Assembly (NCBI RefSeq): GCF_020216025.1 | Contig: NZ_JAIWNC010000006.1 | Coordinates: 186,001-250,000, forward strand | Length of the DNA: 64,000 nucleotides | Reading direction: 5' to 3' | DNA from: Jidongwangia harbinensis | Lineage (GTDB): Bacteria > Actinomycetota > Actinomycetes > Mycobacteriales > Micromonosporaceae | Shown here: positions 1-7,707 of the stretch, piece by piece | How the letters are laid out: each line of letters begins with the position of its first letter | How positions within the stretch are numbered: the stretch's first letter is position 1 | Program-made: the position numbers and the translations under genes | Notes under the pieces: generated by a model | The model's input: only the letters and a program-made list of their open reading frames with translations | Databases searched by the model: none | Told to the model about the DNA's origin: nothing

Positions 1-71
1 CGATCTTGGACTTGTGGTGCCCGAATTGTCGGTGCGATGCGGCTTTTATTCCCACCAGGAGTCCAAGATCG
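1..71. repeat. Imperfect inverted repeat at window edge
   Basis: A 19-nt arm at 1-19 pairs with 53-71 with 17 of 19 positions complementary, around a 33-nt spacer. The arms end in CCAAGATCGA or its complement, the same 10-nt core found in the perfect hairpin at 19273-19322. It lies downstream of the leftward MerR gene and may serve as its terminator, but the long loop and the shared core suggest a dispersed palindromic repeat instead. Nothing else was recognised in 72-151. Confidence 0.5.
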
Positions 72-151
72 ACGCAGTTTGGGGCGGGTGCATGGGTGCA
101 CGGGTGCCGGAGGCGGGTGCCGGGGGGCTGTGGGCTGTGGAGGGGCGGGGG

Positions 152-532
152 TTAGGCGGAAGGGGCGGTGGCGGGGGTCTGGGTGGTTTCGCGATACCAG
201 GCGATCTTGCCGCGGATGTAGGAGCGCTGGTCTTCCAGTTCGGCTATGCGGTGGCCCACCTCCTCGTCGTGTTCCTCGAGGATCTGCAGCCGTTCCGCCT
301 CGGTGCCCTCCAGGCGGGTGAGTTCGGCGTAGCGCCGCATCCGGGCGATCGGCATGCCGGTGTCCCGCAGGCAGCGCAGCGTTCCCAGCCAGGAGATGTC
401 GTCGTCGGTGAACGCCCGCTGCCCGCCGGACGTGCGGGCGATGCCCTCGAGCAGGCCGATGCGCTCGTAGTAGCGGAGCGTGTCGATGCTGAAGCCGGTC
501 TTGTCGGCGACCTCGCCGGGGGAGTAGTACAT
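152..532 (-). CDS. MerR family transcriptional regulator
   Basis: A 126-residue regulator of the MerR family. Residues 2-70 form the winged helix-turn-helix, with the family pattern YYSPGEVADKTGFSIDTLRY near the N-terminus, and residues 75-115 form the long dimerisation helix. No cysteine cluster or large effector domain follows, so it belongs to the short, effector-poor MerR class and its ligand cannot be predicted. I chose the ATG at 530-532 because the family normally begins only a few residues before this helix; the frame stays open upstream but the extra sequence is not family-like. No metabolic gene is divergently linked, so the target may be its own promoter or a distant locus. Confidence 0.85.
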   Translation of the reverse strand: MYYSPGEVADKTGFSIDTLRYYERIGLLEGIARTSGGQRAFTDDDISWLGTLRCLRDTGMPIARMRRYAELTRLEGTEAERLQILEEHDEEVGHRIAELEDQRSYIRGKIAWYRETTQTPATAPSA

Positions 533-685
533 GGCCCCATCTTGACAAGAAACTTCGCAGCGGAGGGTACCCGGACCGGAACCAAAGGTGGCCGAGGCAA
601 TTTCGAGATCATTTCGCGAACCCTGAGTGGTCGAATTCGCGCGGAGCGCAGTCATTGCGGGTGGTAATCGTCCCGAAACAGCACG

Positions 686-714
686 ACGCCCCGGGCCGAT
701 CGGCCGCGGGGCGT
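686..714 (-). terminator. Hairpin after whiB1
   Basis: The outer stem ACGCCCC/GGGGCGT encloses a palindromic core GGCCGATCGGCC, with one mismatched pair between them. It begins 21 nt past the stop of the leftward whiB1 gene. No clear U-run follows, so it would be an actinobacterial-type intrinsic terminator without a T tract. Confidence 0.6.
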
Positions 715-735
715 AAATGCTGTGAGGGGGATTGA

Positions 736-990
736 CTAGGCGGTGGGTGCTCCGACGCGCAGACCGCCACGACGCTTCACAGCGCGGCGCTCGTCTTCGC
801 TCATGCCGCCCCAAACGCCGGCATCCTGCCCGGACTCGAGTGCCCAGGACAGGCATTCCTCGGTCACGGTGCACCGCCGGCAGACGGCCTTGGCCTGCTC
901 GACCTGCAGGAGCGCCGGGCCAGACGTCCCGATCGGGAAGAACAGCTCGGGGTCCTCGTCGCGGCAGATCGCATGGTGACGCCAGTCCAT
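736..990 (-). CDS. whiB1: WhiB1/WblE-type iron-sulfur transcription regulator
   Basis: An 84-residue WhiB-like protein. The four [4Fe-4S] ligands are C9, C37, C40 and C46 (CxxC within CRRCTVTEEC), followed by the G-V-W-G-G turn at 58-62 and the basic tail KRRGG. Length and sequence match the WhiB1/WblE subgroup, which is near-universal in Actinobacteria, binds the primary sigma factor and, in mycobacteria, reacts with nitric oxide. The start is supported by AAGGAG eight bases before the ATG. It is monocistronic, with about 415 bp of gene-free DNA upstream, typical for heavily regulated whiB genes. Subgroup assignment rests on recognition of the sequence, not on a tree. Confidence 0.93.
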   Translation of the reverse strand: MDWRHHAICRDEDPELFFPIGTSGPALLQVEQAKAVCRRCTVTEECLSWALESGQDAGVWGGMSEDERRAVKRRGGLRVGAPTA

Positions 991-1405
991 GGCGGCAACA
1001 CTCCTTGTTTCTAATGGGTGGCAATAGACGCGGTGCGGGTTTACCTATATGCATACGCCGTGGCTACCGACTGACTGCAGCGGTCGGATCACCAGGGCGT
1101 GAGCAAGCTTTTGTTCATGGCACCGTTCCGGCGCTTCTGGATTAGGAACGCACGCGAGCGGCAACCGGTTACTTCTTATCGCTTGTGAATGCTTTCACGA
1201 ACTCCTGCGATGTCAAGGGTAACGCCCGAACTTTCTCCGGGCGGGTGAGCTGCCTCACGACCCCTATGTCCGGTTCTGTGGCTATCCCGCAGATCCGGTT
1301 GACCAACGCTCCCATCAATGTAGTACGGTCCCGGCCCGGTTGCCGACCCTTTTGCCGAGTTTCTGTAACGGATCGTGAGGGGTGCCCTGTACGCGTACCC
1401 CGTCG
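991..1405. other. Gene-free region upstream of whiB1
   Basis: These 415 bp separate the whiB1 start from the end of the lipid kinase gene, both leftward. No plausible protein is seen on either strand. An AT-richer segment around 1048-1058 could be part of the whiB1 promoter, but I could not pair a convincing -35 with it. A CGCCCG/CGGGCG hairpin around 1222-1243 could terminate the lipid kinase transcript. Confidence 0.4.
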
Positions 1406-2365
1406 TCAGCAGATCACACGCAACGCTTCGGGAACGGACATGAAGTGCACCTTCTGCCGCTCACCCAGGTAATCCCCGTCCAGTTGGAACGCCTGAGGGC
1501 GTCCGGCGACCACCGTGAACTCGGCCTGATCGTGCAACCGGAGGACCTGTTTGCCGTGTGGATCTCGCTTGTTGGAGGCGATCTGCGTCACTGTGCGTAC
1601 AGTGCTAGGGACGTAGAGCTTCCGTACCGCGAGGACGTCCAGTCCGGTGTCGAACGACGCCTCCGGGTTCGGATTGATCGGATGATCGCCGACATAGGTC
1701 CAGGGCGCGGTGTTCTGCACGATGACCGTGCCGAGTTCCCCCTCGGTCTCCTCGCCGGGACGCTCCAGCGACAGCGGCGGCGACTTGCGGTCCTCGCCGG
1801 AGAAGAACTGACTGATCATCGAGCGCACGTACAGCGCCGGGGTGGAGGTGCGGCCGCGCAGCCGCGCCTGCTCCACCCGCCGGACCACGTCCGCGTCCAG
1901 GCCGAAGCCGGCGCAGAAGGTGAAGTACCGGTCGTCCGCGCGGCCCAGCCCGATCACCCGGTACCGGCCGTCCCGCAGCCCGTCGATGATCACGCTGGTG
2001 CCGTCGGCCCAGTCCCGGGGCATGCCCAGCGCGCGGGCGAAGACGTTGGTCGAGCCGCCCGGGACCACCGCGAGCGCGGGCAGCCGGTACGCCGGCGCCA
2101 CCGTCCGCCCGGAGATCGCCGGGGCCGCGGTCATCAGCCCGTTCGCGGCCTCGTTGACGGTGCCGTCGCCGCCCAGGGTCACCACCAGATCGACGCCGCT
2201 CTCCGCCGCCGCCCGGGTCAGTGCCGTGGCGTGCCCACGACGGAGGGTGTACTCCACCGTCAGGTCGACCTCGCTGCGCAGCGCCCGGACCAGCACGTCC
2301 CGGCTGCGCTCATTGGTGGTGGTGGCCTTGGGGTTAACCACCAGTAACGCGCGCATGCGCGGCAC
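1406..2365 (-). CDS. Diacylglycerol kinase family lipid kinase
   Basis: A 319-residue member of the DAGK-catalytic superfamily (diacylglycerol, sphingosine and related lipid kinases, including bacterial DgkB and YegS). The start VVNPKA motif, the nucleotide-binding GGDGTVNEAANG near residue 66 and the PGGSTNVFAR loop near 103 are all present, followed by the C-terminal beta-rich domain. It probably phosphorylates diacylglycerol or a related lipid at the inner membrane face. The frame begins with ATG at 2365, with a second ATG three codons later that cannot be excluded. It diverges from a small membrane protein gene across only 44 bp. Confidence 0.88.
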   Translation of the reverse strand: MPRMRALLVVNPKATTTNERSRDVLVRALRSEVDLTVEYTLRRGHATALTRAAAESGVDLVVTLGGDGTVNEAANGLMTAAPAISGRTVAPAYRLPALAVVPGGSTNVFARALGMPRDWADGTSVIIDGLRDGRYRVIGLGRADDRYFTFCAGFGLDADVVRRVEQARLRGRTSTPALYVRSMISQFFSGEDRKSPPLSLERPGEETEGELGTVIVQNTAPWTYVGDHPINPNPEASFDTGLDVLAVRKLYVPSTVRTVTQIASNKRDPHGKQVLRLHDQAEFTVVAGRPQAFQLDGDYLGERQKVHFMSVPEALRVIC

Positions 2366-2409
2366 TGTACAACGCCGGAGGCATTCTGAGCTGTCGGTAT
2401 GGTGCTCCA

Positions 2410-2805
2410 GTGAACGGCGAGAAATCCGACAGTACGACCCCGGCGACCCTCCTCTGGGCGGTACGCCTGCTGCTGCTCCAAGCGCTCGGTCTGGCCGCTC
2501 TGACGGCGTACCTCCTGATCCGGCTCCTCACCGCCGCGGAGGTGCAGGTCGGGGTGGCGGTGGCCCTGATCGTGATGGCCGCGCTCGCCGCGGCCGCGGT
2601 CGTGGTGGTCGCCCGCGCGCTGTCCCGGCGCGCGCCGGGCGCCCGCGGACCGGCCGTCGTCGTGCAGCTGTTCGTGATCGCCTCGGGCGGCTTCCTGCTG
2701 CAGACCGGCCCGGCCTGGCTCGGGCTGCTGCTGATGGCGTTCGGTCTGGTGGTCGGCGTCCTGCTCGTGTCGCCCTCGAGCACCCGGGCTCTTGGCGTCG
2801 ACTAG
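2410..2805 (+). CDS. Small integral membrane protein, function unknown
   Basis: 131 residues from a GTG start, with four predicted hydrophobic helices at about 15-38, 45-68, 82-98 and 100-122 and a short polar N-terminus. No catalytic motif or recognised family. Its position opposite a lipid kinase across a 44-bp divergent promoter and just upstream of a GntR regulator is suggestive only. GC-rich third positions support coding. Confidence 0.65.
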   Translation: MNGEKSDSTTPATLLWAVRLLLLQALGLAALTAYLLIRLLTAAEVQVGVAVALIVMAALAAAAVVVVARALSRRAPGARGPAVVVQLFVIASGGFLLQTGPAWLGLLLMAFGLVVGVLLVSPSSTRALGVD

Positions 2806-2841
2806 CTCCGCAGGGCGCCGATTTAGGCCTACCCTGAGTGG

Positions 2842-3537
2842 GTGACCGGATCAACAGTGCGACCCCCGGCGTATCAGCTCCTCGCCGACGAGTTGCGTGC
2901 CGACATCACGTCCGGACGGCTGCGGCCCGGTGAGCGGCTGCCACCGGAGCCGGAACTCTGCGTGCGGTCCGGGGTCAGCCGGAGCACGGTCCGCGAGGCG
3001 CTGCGCCTGCTGTCCAGCCAGCACCTCATCGTGACCACCCGCGGCGTCACCGGGGGCAGCTTCGTCGCGCACCCGAACGCCGGGCAGCTGTCCGACGCGC
3101 TGTCCACCGGCCTCACGCTGCTCACCAACTCGCCCGCGGTGGGCCTCACCGATCTGCTGGAGCTGCGCCGGGCGCTCGAGGTCCCGGCCGCCGGTCTGGC
3201 CGCGATCCGGCGCACCGACGCGCACCTGGCCGAGATCCGCAGCGCGCTGTTCAATCCGGAGATCGACGACTTCGACGTCATGCTGCACGCGCACTCGATC
3301 TTCCACTCGGCGGTGGCGAAGGCGACCGAGAACCCGCTGTTCGAGCTGGTCACCCGCCCGCTGTACCAGGTCACGCTGGGCGAGGAAGTGGTCGACAGCC
3401 TGCCGGACGGATACTGGGCGCAGATCGACGCGGATCACCGGGCGCTGCTGAAGCACCTCACCGACCGGAACGCCGAGGAAGCCGTGGTGACCGCCCGCCG
3501 GCACCTCGACTACCTCTCCGAGGTGAACCAGCGGTAG
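2842..3537 (+). CDS. GntR/FadR-family transcriptional regulator
   Basis: 231 residues. The N-terminal winged helix covers about residues 8-75 with the GntR signature ITSGRLRPGERLPPEPEL and recognition helix VSRSTVREALRLL. The C-terminal helical region from about 100 to 225 contains the FCD pattern D-x-x-x-H/N plus later histidines (for example HSIFHSAV near 152-158), which in the family binds a metal and an organic acid or fatty-acid-type effector. It starts with GTG at 2842, 36 bp after the membrane protein gene. The regulated genes cannot be read from context. Confidence 0.88.
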   Translation: MTGSTVRPPAYQLLADELRADITSGRLRPGERLPPEPELCVRSGVSRSTVREALRLLSSQHLIVTTRGVTGGSFVAHPNAGQLSDALSTGLTLLTNSPAVGLTDLLELRRALEVPAAGLAAIRRTDAHLAEIRSALFNPEIDDFDVMLHAHSIFHSAVAKATENPLFELVTRPLYQVTLGEEVVDSLPDGYWAQIDADHRALLKHLTDRNAEEAVVTARRHLDYLSEVNQR

Positions 3538-3567
3538 TCAGAACCCGGTGGTAATCAGAACTCGGTG
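3534..3567. repeat. 17-bp tandem duplication at gene ends
   Basis: The unit GGTAGTCAGAACCCGGT (3534-3550) is followed directly by a copy with two changes (3551-3567). The first copy contains the stop of the GntR gene and the second the stop of the leftward anti-sigma gene, so the ends of two convergent genes were formed or altered by a small duplication. Confidence 0.6.
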
Positions 3568-3968
3568 CGGCGGGTGAGCAGGCGGATGGTCGCGTAGCGG
3601 CCGTTGGCCTCGGCGGACGCGCTGGTGGTGAGCGCGGTCAGCACCTTCCACGCGAACGACGACTCGGCCGGCAGCCGGGCACCACGCACCGTGGAGACCG
3701 TCACCTCGACGGTGAGCGCGTCGTCGGTGACCGCGAACCGGCATTCCAGCTCCGCGCCGCGGGTCGCGATGGCCAGCAGCATGGCGCAGGCCTCGTCCAC
3801 GGCGATGCGCAGATCCTCGATCTCGTCGAGCGCGAAGTGCAGCCGGGCGGCCAGTCCGGCCGTCGCGGTCCGGAGGACACCGAGGTAGCCACCGTCGGCG
3901 GGCACCGTGAGCAGCACGACGTCGTCCCCGATCGCCGGCTCCGGTTGCGTTTGTGTCGCTTGAGTCAC
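3555..3968 (-). CDS. RsbW-like anti-sigma factor / serine kinase (HATPase)
   Basis: A 137-residue single-domain GHKL ATPase of the RsbW/SpoIIAB anti-sigma class. The N-box is visible as DLRIAVDEACAMLL at about 51-64. The later G-box glycines are weak: there is no clear G-x-G-x-P-F segment. Such proteins sequester an alternative sigma factor and phosphorylate an antagonist, but neither partner is encoded nearby. Start is GTG at 3968. It follows the acetyltransferase gene by 27 bp and probably shares its transcript with sodN, linking it to oxidative or general stress by position only. Confidence 0.8.
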   Translation of the reverse strand: MTQATQTQPEPAIGDDVVLLTVPADGGYLGVLRTATAGLAARLHFALDEIEDLRIAVDEACAMLLAIATRGAELECRFAVTDDALTVEVTVSTVRGARLPAESSFAWKVLTALTTSASAEANGRYATIRLLTRRTEF

Positions 3969-3995
3969 GTACCCATCCTCCCGATGGACGAGACT

Positions 3996-4507
3996 CTAGC
4001 GGCTGAAGGTCCCGGTGCGGGAGGCCCGTTCAGCGAGTCGGTCCAGAGCATCGCCGGTCAATCGGTACGGCAACCAGTCTTCCACCACGGTCGCACCGAT
4101 CGCGGCGTAGAAGTCGGCGGCCGGATTCAGTCCAACATCACCCACTCGAGGCGCCGGTAACCGCGCTCCACGCAGATCGCCGCGAGCGCGGCCAGCAGCG
4201 CGGCGCCGGTCCCGGTGCCCCGGGCGGCCGGGCGCACGTACAGATCCTCCAGGTGCACCCCGTGGGTGCCCTCCCAGGTGGAGAAGTTCACATACCACAG
4301 CGCGAAGCCGACCGGAACCTCGTCGGCGTCCGCCGCGACGTGCGCGAAGACACTCGGATCCGGTCCGCAGAGCGCGGTACGCAGCTGCTCCTCGGTGAGG
4401 TGGCACTGGTCCGCGGCCCGCTCGAACTCGGCCAGCTCGTGGACCATCGCCACGACGGCCGGCACATCGTCATGACGCGCCGGCCGGATGGTGACGGCAG
4501 AAGTCAC
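3996..4507 (-). pseudogene. GNAT acetyltransferase split by a 1-base deletion
   Basis: The first frame starts with GTG at 4507 (overlapping the sodN stop as GTGA) and encodes a normal GNAT N-terminus through the acetyl-CoA loop ARGTGTGAALL and ERGYRRLEWVMLD, then meets TGA at 4127-4129. The remainder of the family, N-P-A-A-D-F-Y-A-A-I-G-A-T, continues at once in another frame to a stop at 3996. Family members read D-W-N-x-P-A-x-x-F-Y here, so GACTGAATCC is explained by loss of one G from GACTGGAATCC near 4129-4130. The combined protein would be about 170 residues, a normal length. It is either a recent pseudogene or a sequencing error; both halves keep good codon use. Confidence 0.8.
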
Positions 4508-4911
4508 GCGGCCTGCTTGGTCTCCCAGAAGATCTTGGCGATCTCCTCGATCTTGCCGAGCAGCTGGTCGGCCACGGCCGGGTCGAGCGAACCCTTGGCG
4601 CCGGAGGCTCCGGCGAGCTTGGTCGTCTCGTTGAACAGCTGGTGCAGGTTCGGGTACTTCTCGAAGTGCGGTGCCTTGAAGTAGTCCGTCCAGAGCACCC
4701 ACAGGTGGTGCTTGACCAGCTGGGCCCGCTCCTCCTTGATGATGATGGCGCGGGTGCGGAACTCCGGGTCGGTGTTCGCCTGGTACTTCTCCATGATGCC
4801 CTTGATCGACTCGGCCTCGATCCGGGCCTGGGCCGGGTCGTAGACCCCACACGGCAGATCGCAGTGGGCACTGACCACGGTGCGAGGCATAAGGAAACGC
4901 GGAAGTCGCAT
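4504..4911 (-). CDS. sodN: Nickel superoxide dismutase (pro-enzyme)
   Basis: NiSOD converts superoxide to peroxide and oxygen in the cytoplasm. The nickel hook HCDLPCGVYDP is intact; the mature enzyme begins at that His after removal of a 15-residue leader (MRLPRFLMPRTVVSA). The rest (IEAESIKGIMEKYQ, KHHLWVLWTDYFKAPHFEKYP, KIFWETKQAA) follows Streptomyces SodN. I chose ATG at 4911, preceded by GGAGGGG five bases upstream, rather than an in-frame ATG 14 codons earlier, because the leader length matches the family. The processing protease gene diverges from it. A GNAT gene overlaps its stop by four bases. Confidence 0.95.
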   Translation of the reverse strand: MRLPRFLMPRTVVSAHCDLPCGVYDPAQARIEAESIKGIMEKYQANTDPEFRTRAIIIKEERAQLVKHHLWVLWTDYFKAPHFEKYPNLHQLFNETTKLAGASGAKGSLDPAVADQLLGKIEEIAKIFWETKQAA

Positions 4912-4996
4912 CAGGACCCCTCCAGACTGGTTGCGATGATCCGAAGACGACACTACCCCTTACACATCCGCCTGACTCAGCGAGAGACGTGATGCC

Positions 4997-5305
4997 GTGC
5001 GGTGGCAACTGCCACTATTTGCCGTACTGGTGCGAGGACCCTCGATGGCGCCGACGCTGCGCGACGGCGACGCGCTGCTGGTGCGGCGCGGCGGCCGGGT
5101 CCGCGCCGGTGACGTCGTGGTCGCGCGCTTCCGCTCCCGGCCGGACCTGCTGGTGATCAAGCGCGCGGTGCGCGAGCAGGACGACGGCTGGTGGGTACGC
5201 GGGGACAACGAGTTCGTGACGGACGATTCCCGAGCGTACGGAGTGGCGGATGTCATCGGACGCGCTCGGTGGCGTTACTGGCCCCGTCCGGGACGCCTAA
5301 GTTAA
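4997..5305 (+). CDS. sodX: NiSOD maturation protease, S26-like
   Basis: A 102-residue soluble relative of signal peptidase I, lacking a long membrane anchor. The nucleophile lies in R-G-P-S-M-A-P-T (S16) and the general base is K55 in LLVIKRAV; the later GDN-x-x-x-S-D-S motif is seen as RGDNEFVTDDSRAYG. SodX-type proteases remove the SodN leader to expose the nickel-binding histidine, and divergent placement next to sodN supports that. The start is GTG at 4997; an ATG at 4992 is out of frame. It is shorter than some homologues but all family motifs are present. Confidence 0.88.
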   Translation: MRWQLPLFAVLVRGPSMAPTLRDGDALLVRRGGRVRAGDVVVARFRSRPDLLVIKRAVREQDDGWWVRGDNEFVTDDSRAYGVADVIGRARWRYWPRPGRLS

Positions 5306-5437
5306 CCTCCGGTAACCGCAGCACACCGTAGTCTTGCGGTCATTGTCCGGGAGACCCCCGCATCGCACGCCGGTCCGCGCAGACTCGCGCACCGACCGGC
5401 TGGCTCAACGACGTCCCGATGCCGTTCGGAGTTTCCC

Positions 5438-6676
5438 ATGTCCTTTTTCAGTTTTGAACTCGATCCCGCCCTGGCCGCCGACCCCGTCTTCGACCTGCAC
5501 CAGCACGGCAAGATGGCGATCGCCGCGACCGTGCCGCTGTCCAGCCGGGACGACCTGTCGCTGGCGTACACGCCCGGGGTCGCCCGGGTCTGCGAGGCGA
5601 TCGCCGACAACCCCGACCTGGCCGCCGACTACACCTGGACCGGCAACGCGGTCGCCGTGGTCACCGACGGCTCGGCGGTGCTCGGCCTGGGCAACATCGG
5701 ACCCCGGGCCGCGATGCCGGTGATGGAGGGCAAGGCGGTCCTGTTCAAGCAGTTCGGCGGCGTCGACGCGGTGCCGGTCTGCCTGGACACCCAGGACACC
5801 GAGGCGCTGATCGCGATCGTGACCGCGCTCGCCCCCTCGTTCGGTGGCATCAACCTGGAGGACATCAGCGCACCGCGCTGCTTCGAGATCGAGCGCCGGC
5901 TGGACGCCGCGCTGGACATCCCGGTCTTCCACGACGACCAGCACGGCACCGCGGTGGTCGTGCTGGCCGCCCTGCGCAACGCCACCAAGCTGCTCGGCCG
6001 CCGGCTCGCCGACCTGCGCGTGGTGATCAGCGGCGCGGGCGCGGCCGGGGTGGCGATCACCCGGATGCTGATCGCGGCCGGGGTCACCGGCGCCAACGTG
6101 ATCGTCTGCGACTCCCGCGGCATCCTGTACACCGAACGCGAGGGGCTGAACCCGAGCAAGGCGGAGCTGGCCGCGGCCACCAACTACTCCGGGCGTACCG
6201 GTGGCATCCGCGAAGCGCTGATCGGCGCCGACGTGCTGATCGGCGTCTCCGGCGGACTGATCGACGAGGCGGCCCTGGCCGGCATGGCGCCGGGCGGGAT
6301 CATCTTCGCGCTCGCCAACCCGACGCCGGAGGTCCCGCCGCACATCGCGGCCCGGTACGCGGCCGTGGTCGCCACCGGACGCAGCGACTTCCCCAACCAG
6401 ATCAACAACGTGCTGGCGTTCCCCGGCATCTTCCGGGGTGCGCTGGACGCCCGGGCCACCACGATCACCGAGGGCATGAAGGTGGCCGCCGCCAAGGCCA
6501 TCGCCGAGGTGGTCGCGGACGACCTGCGGGCCGACGCGATCGTGCCGTCCGCGCTGGACCCGCGGGTCGCGCCGGCGGTGGCGCAGGCGGTGGCCCGGGC
6601 GGCGGAGCGGGACGGGGTGGCCCGGATGACGGTTGCGCCGGCGGTCCCGGACGAGCGGGCGTCGGTTACGGCGTGA
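5438..6676 (+). CDS. Malic enzyme (malate to pyruvate, NAD(P)-dependent)
   Basis: 412 residues, the normal length of short bacterial malic enzymes. Landmarks: SLAYTPGVA near 41-49, GDG-type VTDGSAVLGLGNIGP, the metal-binding INLEDISAPRCFEIE, FHDDQHGTAVV, and the Rossmann loop GAGAAGVA near residue 199. It oxidatively decarboxylates malate, supplying pyruvate and reducing power; coenzyme preference cannot be decided by eye. The gene appears monocistronic, with ATG at 5438 after 132 bp of non-coding DNA, and is followed seven bases past its stop by a perfect 44-nt palindrome. Confidence 0.93.
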   Translation: MSFFSFELDPALAADPVFDLHQHGKMAIAATVPLSSRDDLSLAYTPGVARVCEAIADNPDLAADYTWTGNAVAVVTDGSAVLGLGNIGPRAAMPVMEGKAVLFKQFGGVDAVPVCLDTQDTEALIAIVTALAPSFGGINLEDISAPRCFEIERRLDAALDIPVFHDDQHGTAVVVLAALRNATKLLGRRLADLRVVISGAGAAGVAITRMLIAAGVTGANVIVCDSRGILYTEREGLNPSKAELAAATNYSGRTGGIREALIGADVLIGVSGGLIDEAALAGMAPGGIIFALANPTPEVPPHIAARYAAVVATGRSDFPNQINNVLAFPGIFRGALDARATTITEGMKVAAAKAIAEVVADDLRADAIVPSALDPRVAPAVAQAVARAAERDGVARMTVAPAVPDERASVTA

Positions 6677-6682
6677 GGTGAC

Positions 6683-6726
6683 GACGCCGGTGTTCCACTG
6701 GAGCGCTCCAGTGGAACACCGGCGTC
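6683..6726. repeat. Perfect 44-nt palindrome, copy 1
   Basis: 22-nt arms meet without a loop; the centre reads CCACTGGAGCGCTCCAGTGG. It starts seven bases after the malic enzyme stop, where it could act as a terminator, although no T tract follows. The central 32 bp (GGTGTTCC at the left end, GGAACACC at the right) recur exactly inside a protein-coding gene at 9528-9567, so it is a dispersed element rather than a gene-specific terminator. Confidence 0.85.
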
Positions 6727-6751
6727 GGTCGCCGGGCCGTAAGCTCGGGCC

Positions 6752-7702
6752 ATGCGCGCCGCCTACGCCAGCACCGTGAAGCCCGACGAACCTCTGGCCG
6801 CGCTGGCCGTCGGAGACCTGCCCGAGCCGTCGCCGCCGGCCGGCTGGGTGACCGTCGACGTGCGGGCCAGCTCGCTCAACCACCACGAACTCTGGTCGCT
6901 GCGCGGGGTCGGCCTGCCCGCCGACCGGCTGCCGATGATCCTCGGCTGCGACGCGGCCGGGGTGGACCCGGACGGCAACGAGGTCGTCGTCTTCCCGGTG
7001 GTGCCGGACCCGGGTGACCCGCGCGGGCTGTCCCTGCTCTCCGAGAACTTTCCGGGCACGCTGGCCGACCGGGTGGCCGTACCCCCGGAGAACCTGATCC
7101 CGAAACCGGCCGGTCTCTCCTTCGCGGACGTGGCGTGCCTGCCCACCGCCTGGCTCACCGCCTACACCATGCTGACCACCCGGGGCCGCGTCGCCGAGGC
7201 CGAATCGGTGCTGGTGCAGGGCGCGGGCGGGGGCGTGTCGACCGCGGCCGTGGTACTCGCGGTGGCGCTCGGCAAGCGGGTGTACGCCACCAGCCGCGAG
7301 GAGTGGAAGCGGGAACGGGTGACCGCGCTCGGTGCCACCGCGGTGGCACCCGGCACCCGCCTGCCGGAACGGGTCGACGTGGTGATCGAGTCGGTGGGCG
7401 CGCCGACGTTCGACCACTCGATGAAGTGCGCGGCGCCGGGCGCGCGGATCGTGGTCTGCGGCGCCACCGGCGGGCATCAGGCCACGGTCGACCTGCGGCG
7501 GCTGTTCGCCATGCGGCTGGAGGTGCTGGGCTCGACGATGGGTACGGCGGCGGAGCTGGGCGCGCTGCTCGACCTGATGGCGGCGATGGACATCCGGCCG
7601 GTGATCGACTCGACGTACGGCTTCACCGCAGTGGTGGACGCGTTCGCGCGGCTGCACTCGGGCGAGGTGTTCGGCAAGGTCGTCGTCGACCACCTGCACT
7701 GA
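6752..7702 (+). CDS. Zinc-type MDR alcohol dehydrogenase / quinone reductase-like protein
   Basis: 316 residues of the medium-chain dehydrogenase/reductase superfamily. The GroES-like N-terminal domain (residues 1-125) shows SSLNHHELW and GCDAAGV; the Rossmann domain carries VLVQGAGGGVSTAAVVLA near 155-172. Structural-zinc cysteines are absent, placing it among zinc-independent quinone reductase-like members rather than classical alcohol dehydrogenases. It probably reduces a carbonyl or quinone with NADPH; the substrate is unknown. It stands alone between the palindrome and two convergent hydrolase genes. Confidence 0.87.
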   Translation: MRAAYASTVKPDEPLAALAVGDLPEPSPPAGWVTVDVRASSLNHHELWSLRGVGLPADRLPMILGCDAAGVDPDGNEVVVFPVVPDPGDPRGLSLLSENFPGTLADRVAVPPENLIPKPAGLSFADVACLPTAWLTAYTMLTTRGRVAEAESVLVQGAGGGVSTAAVVLAVALGKRVYATSREEWKRERVTALGATAVAPGTRLPERVDVVIESVGAPTFDHSMKCAAPGARIVVCGATGGHQATVDLRRLFAMRLEVLGSTMGTAAELGALLDLMAAMDIRPVIDSTYGFTAVVDAFARLHSGEVFGKVVVDHLH

Positions 7703-7707
7703 GGGGC

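Noticed and set aside
3996..4507. Programmed frameshifting in the GNAT gene
   Set aside because: No slippery heptamer or downstream structure at 4125-4133; a simple one-base loss explains it.
4504..4953. SodN start 14 codons upstream
   Set aside because: The later ATG has GGAGGGG in position and gives the usual 14-15-residue propeptide.
4912..4996. Nur boxes between sodN and sodX
   Set aside because: The TTGCA-N5-TTGCA pattern is not seen; only a weak partial match.
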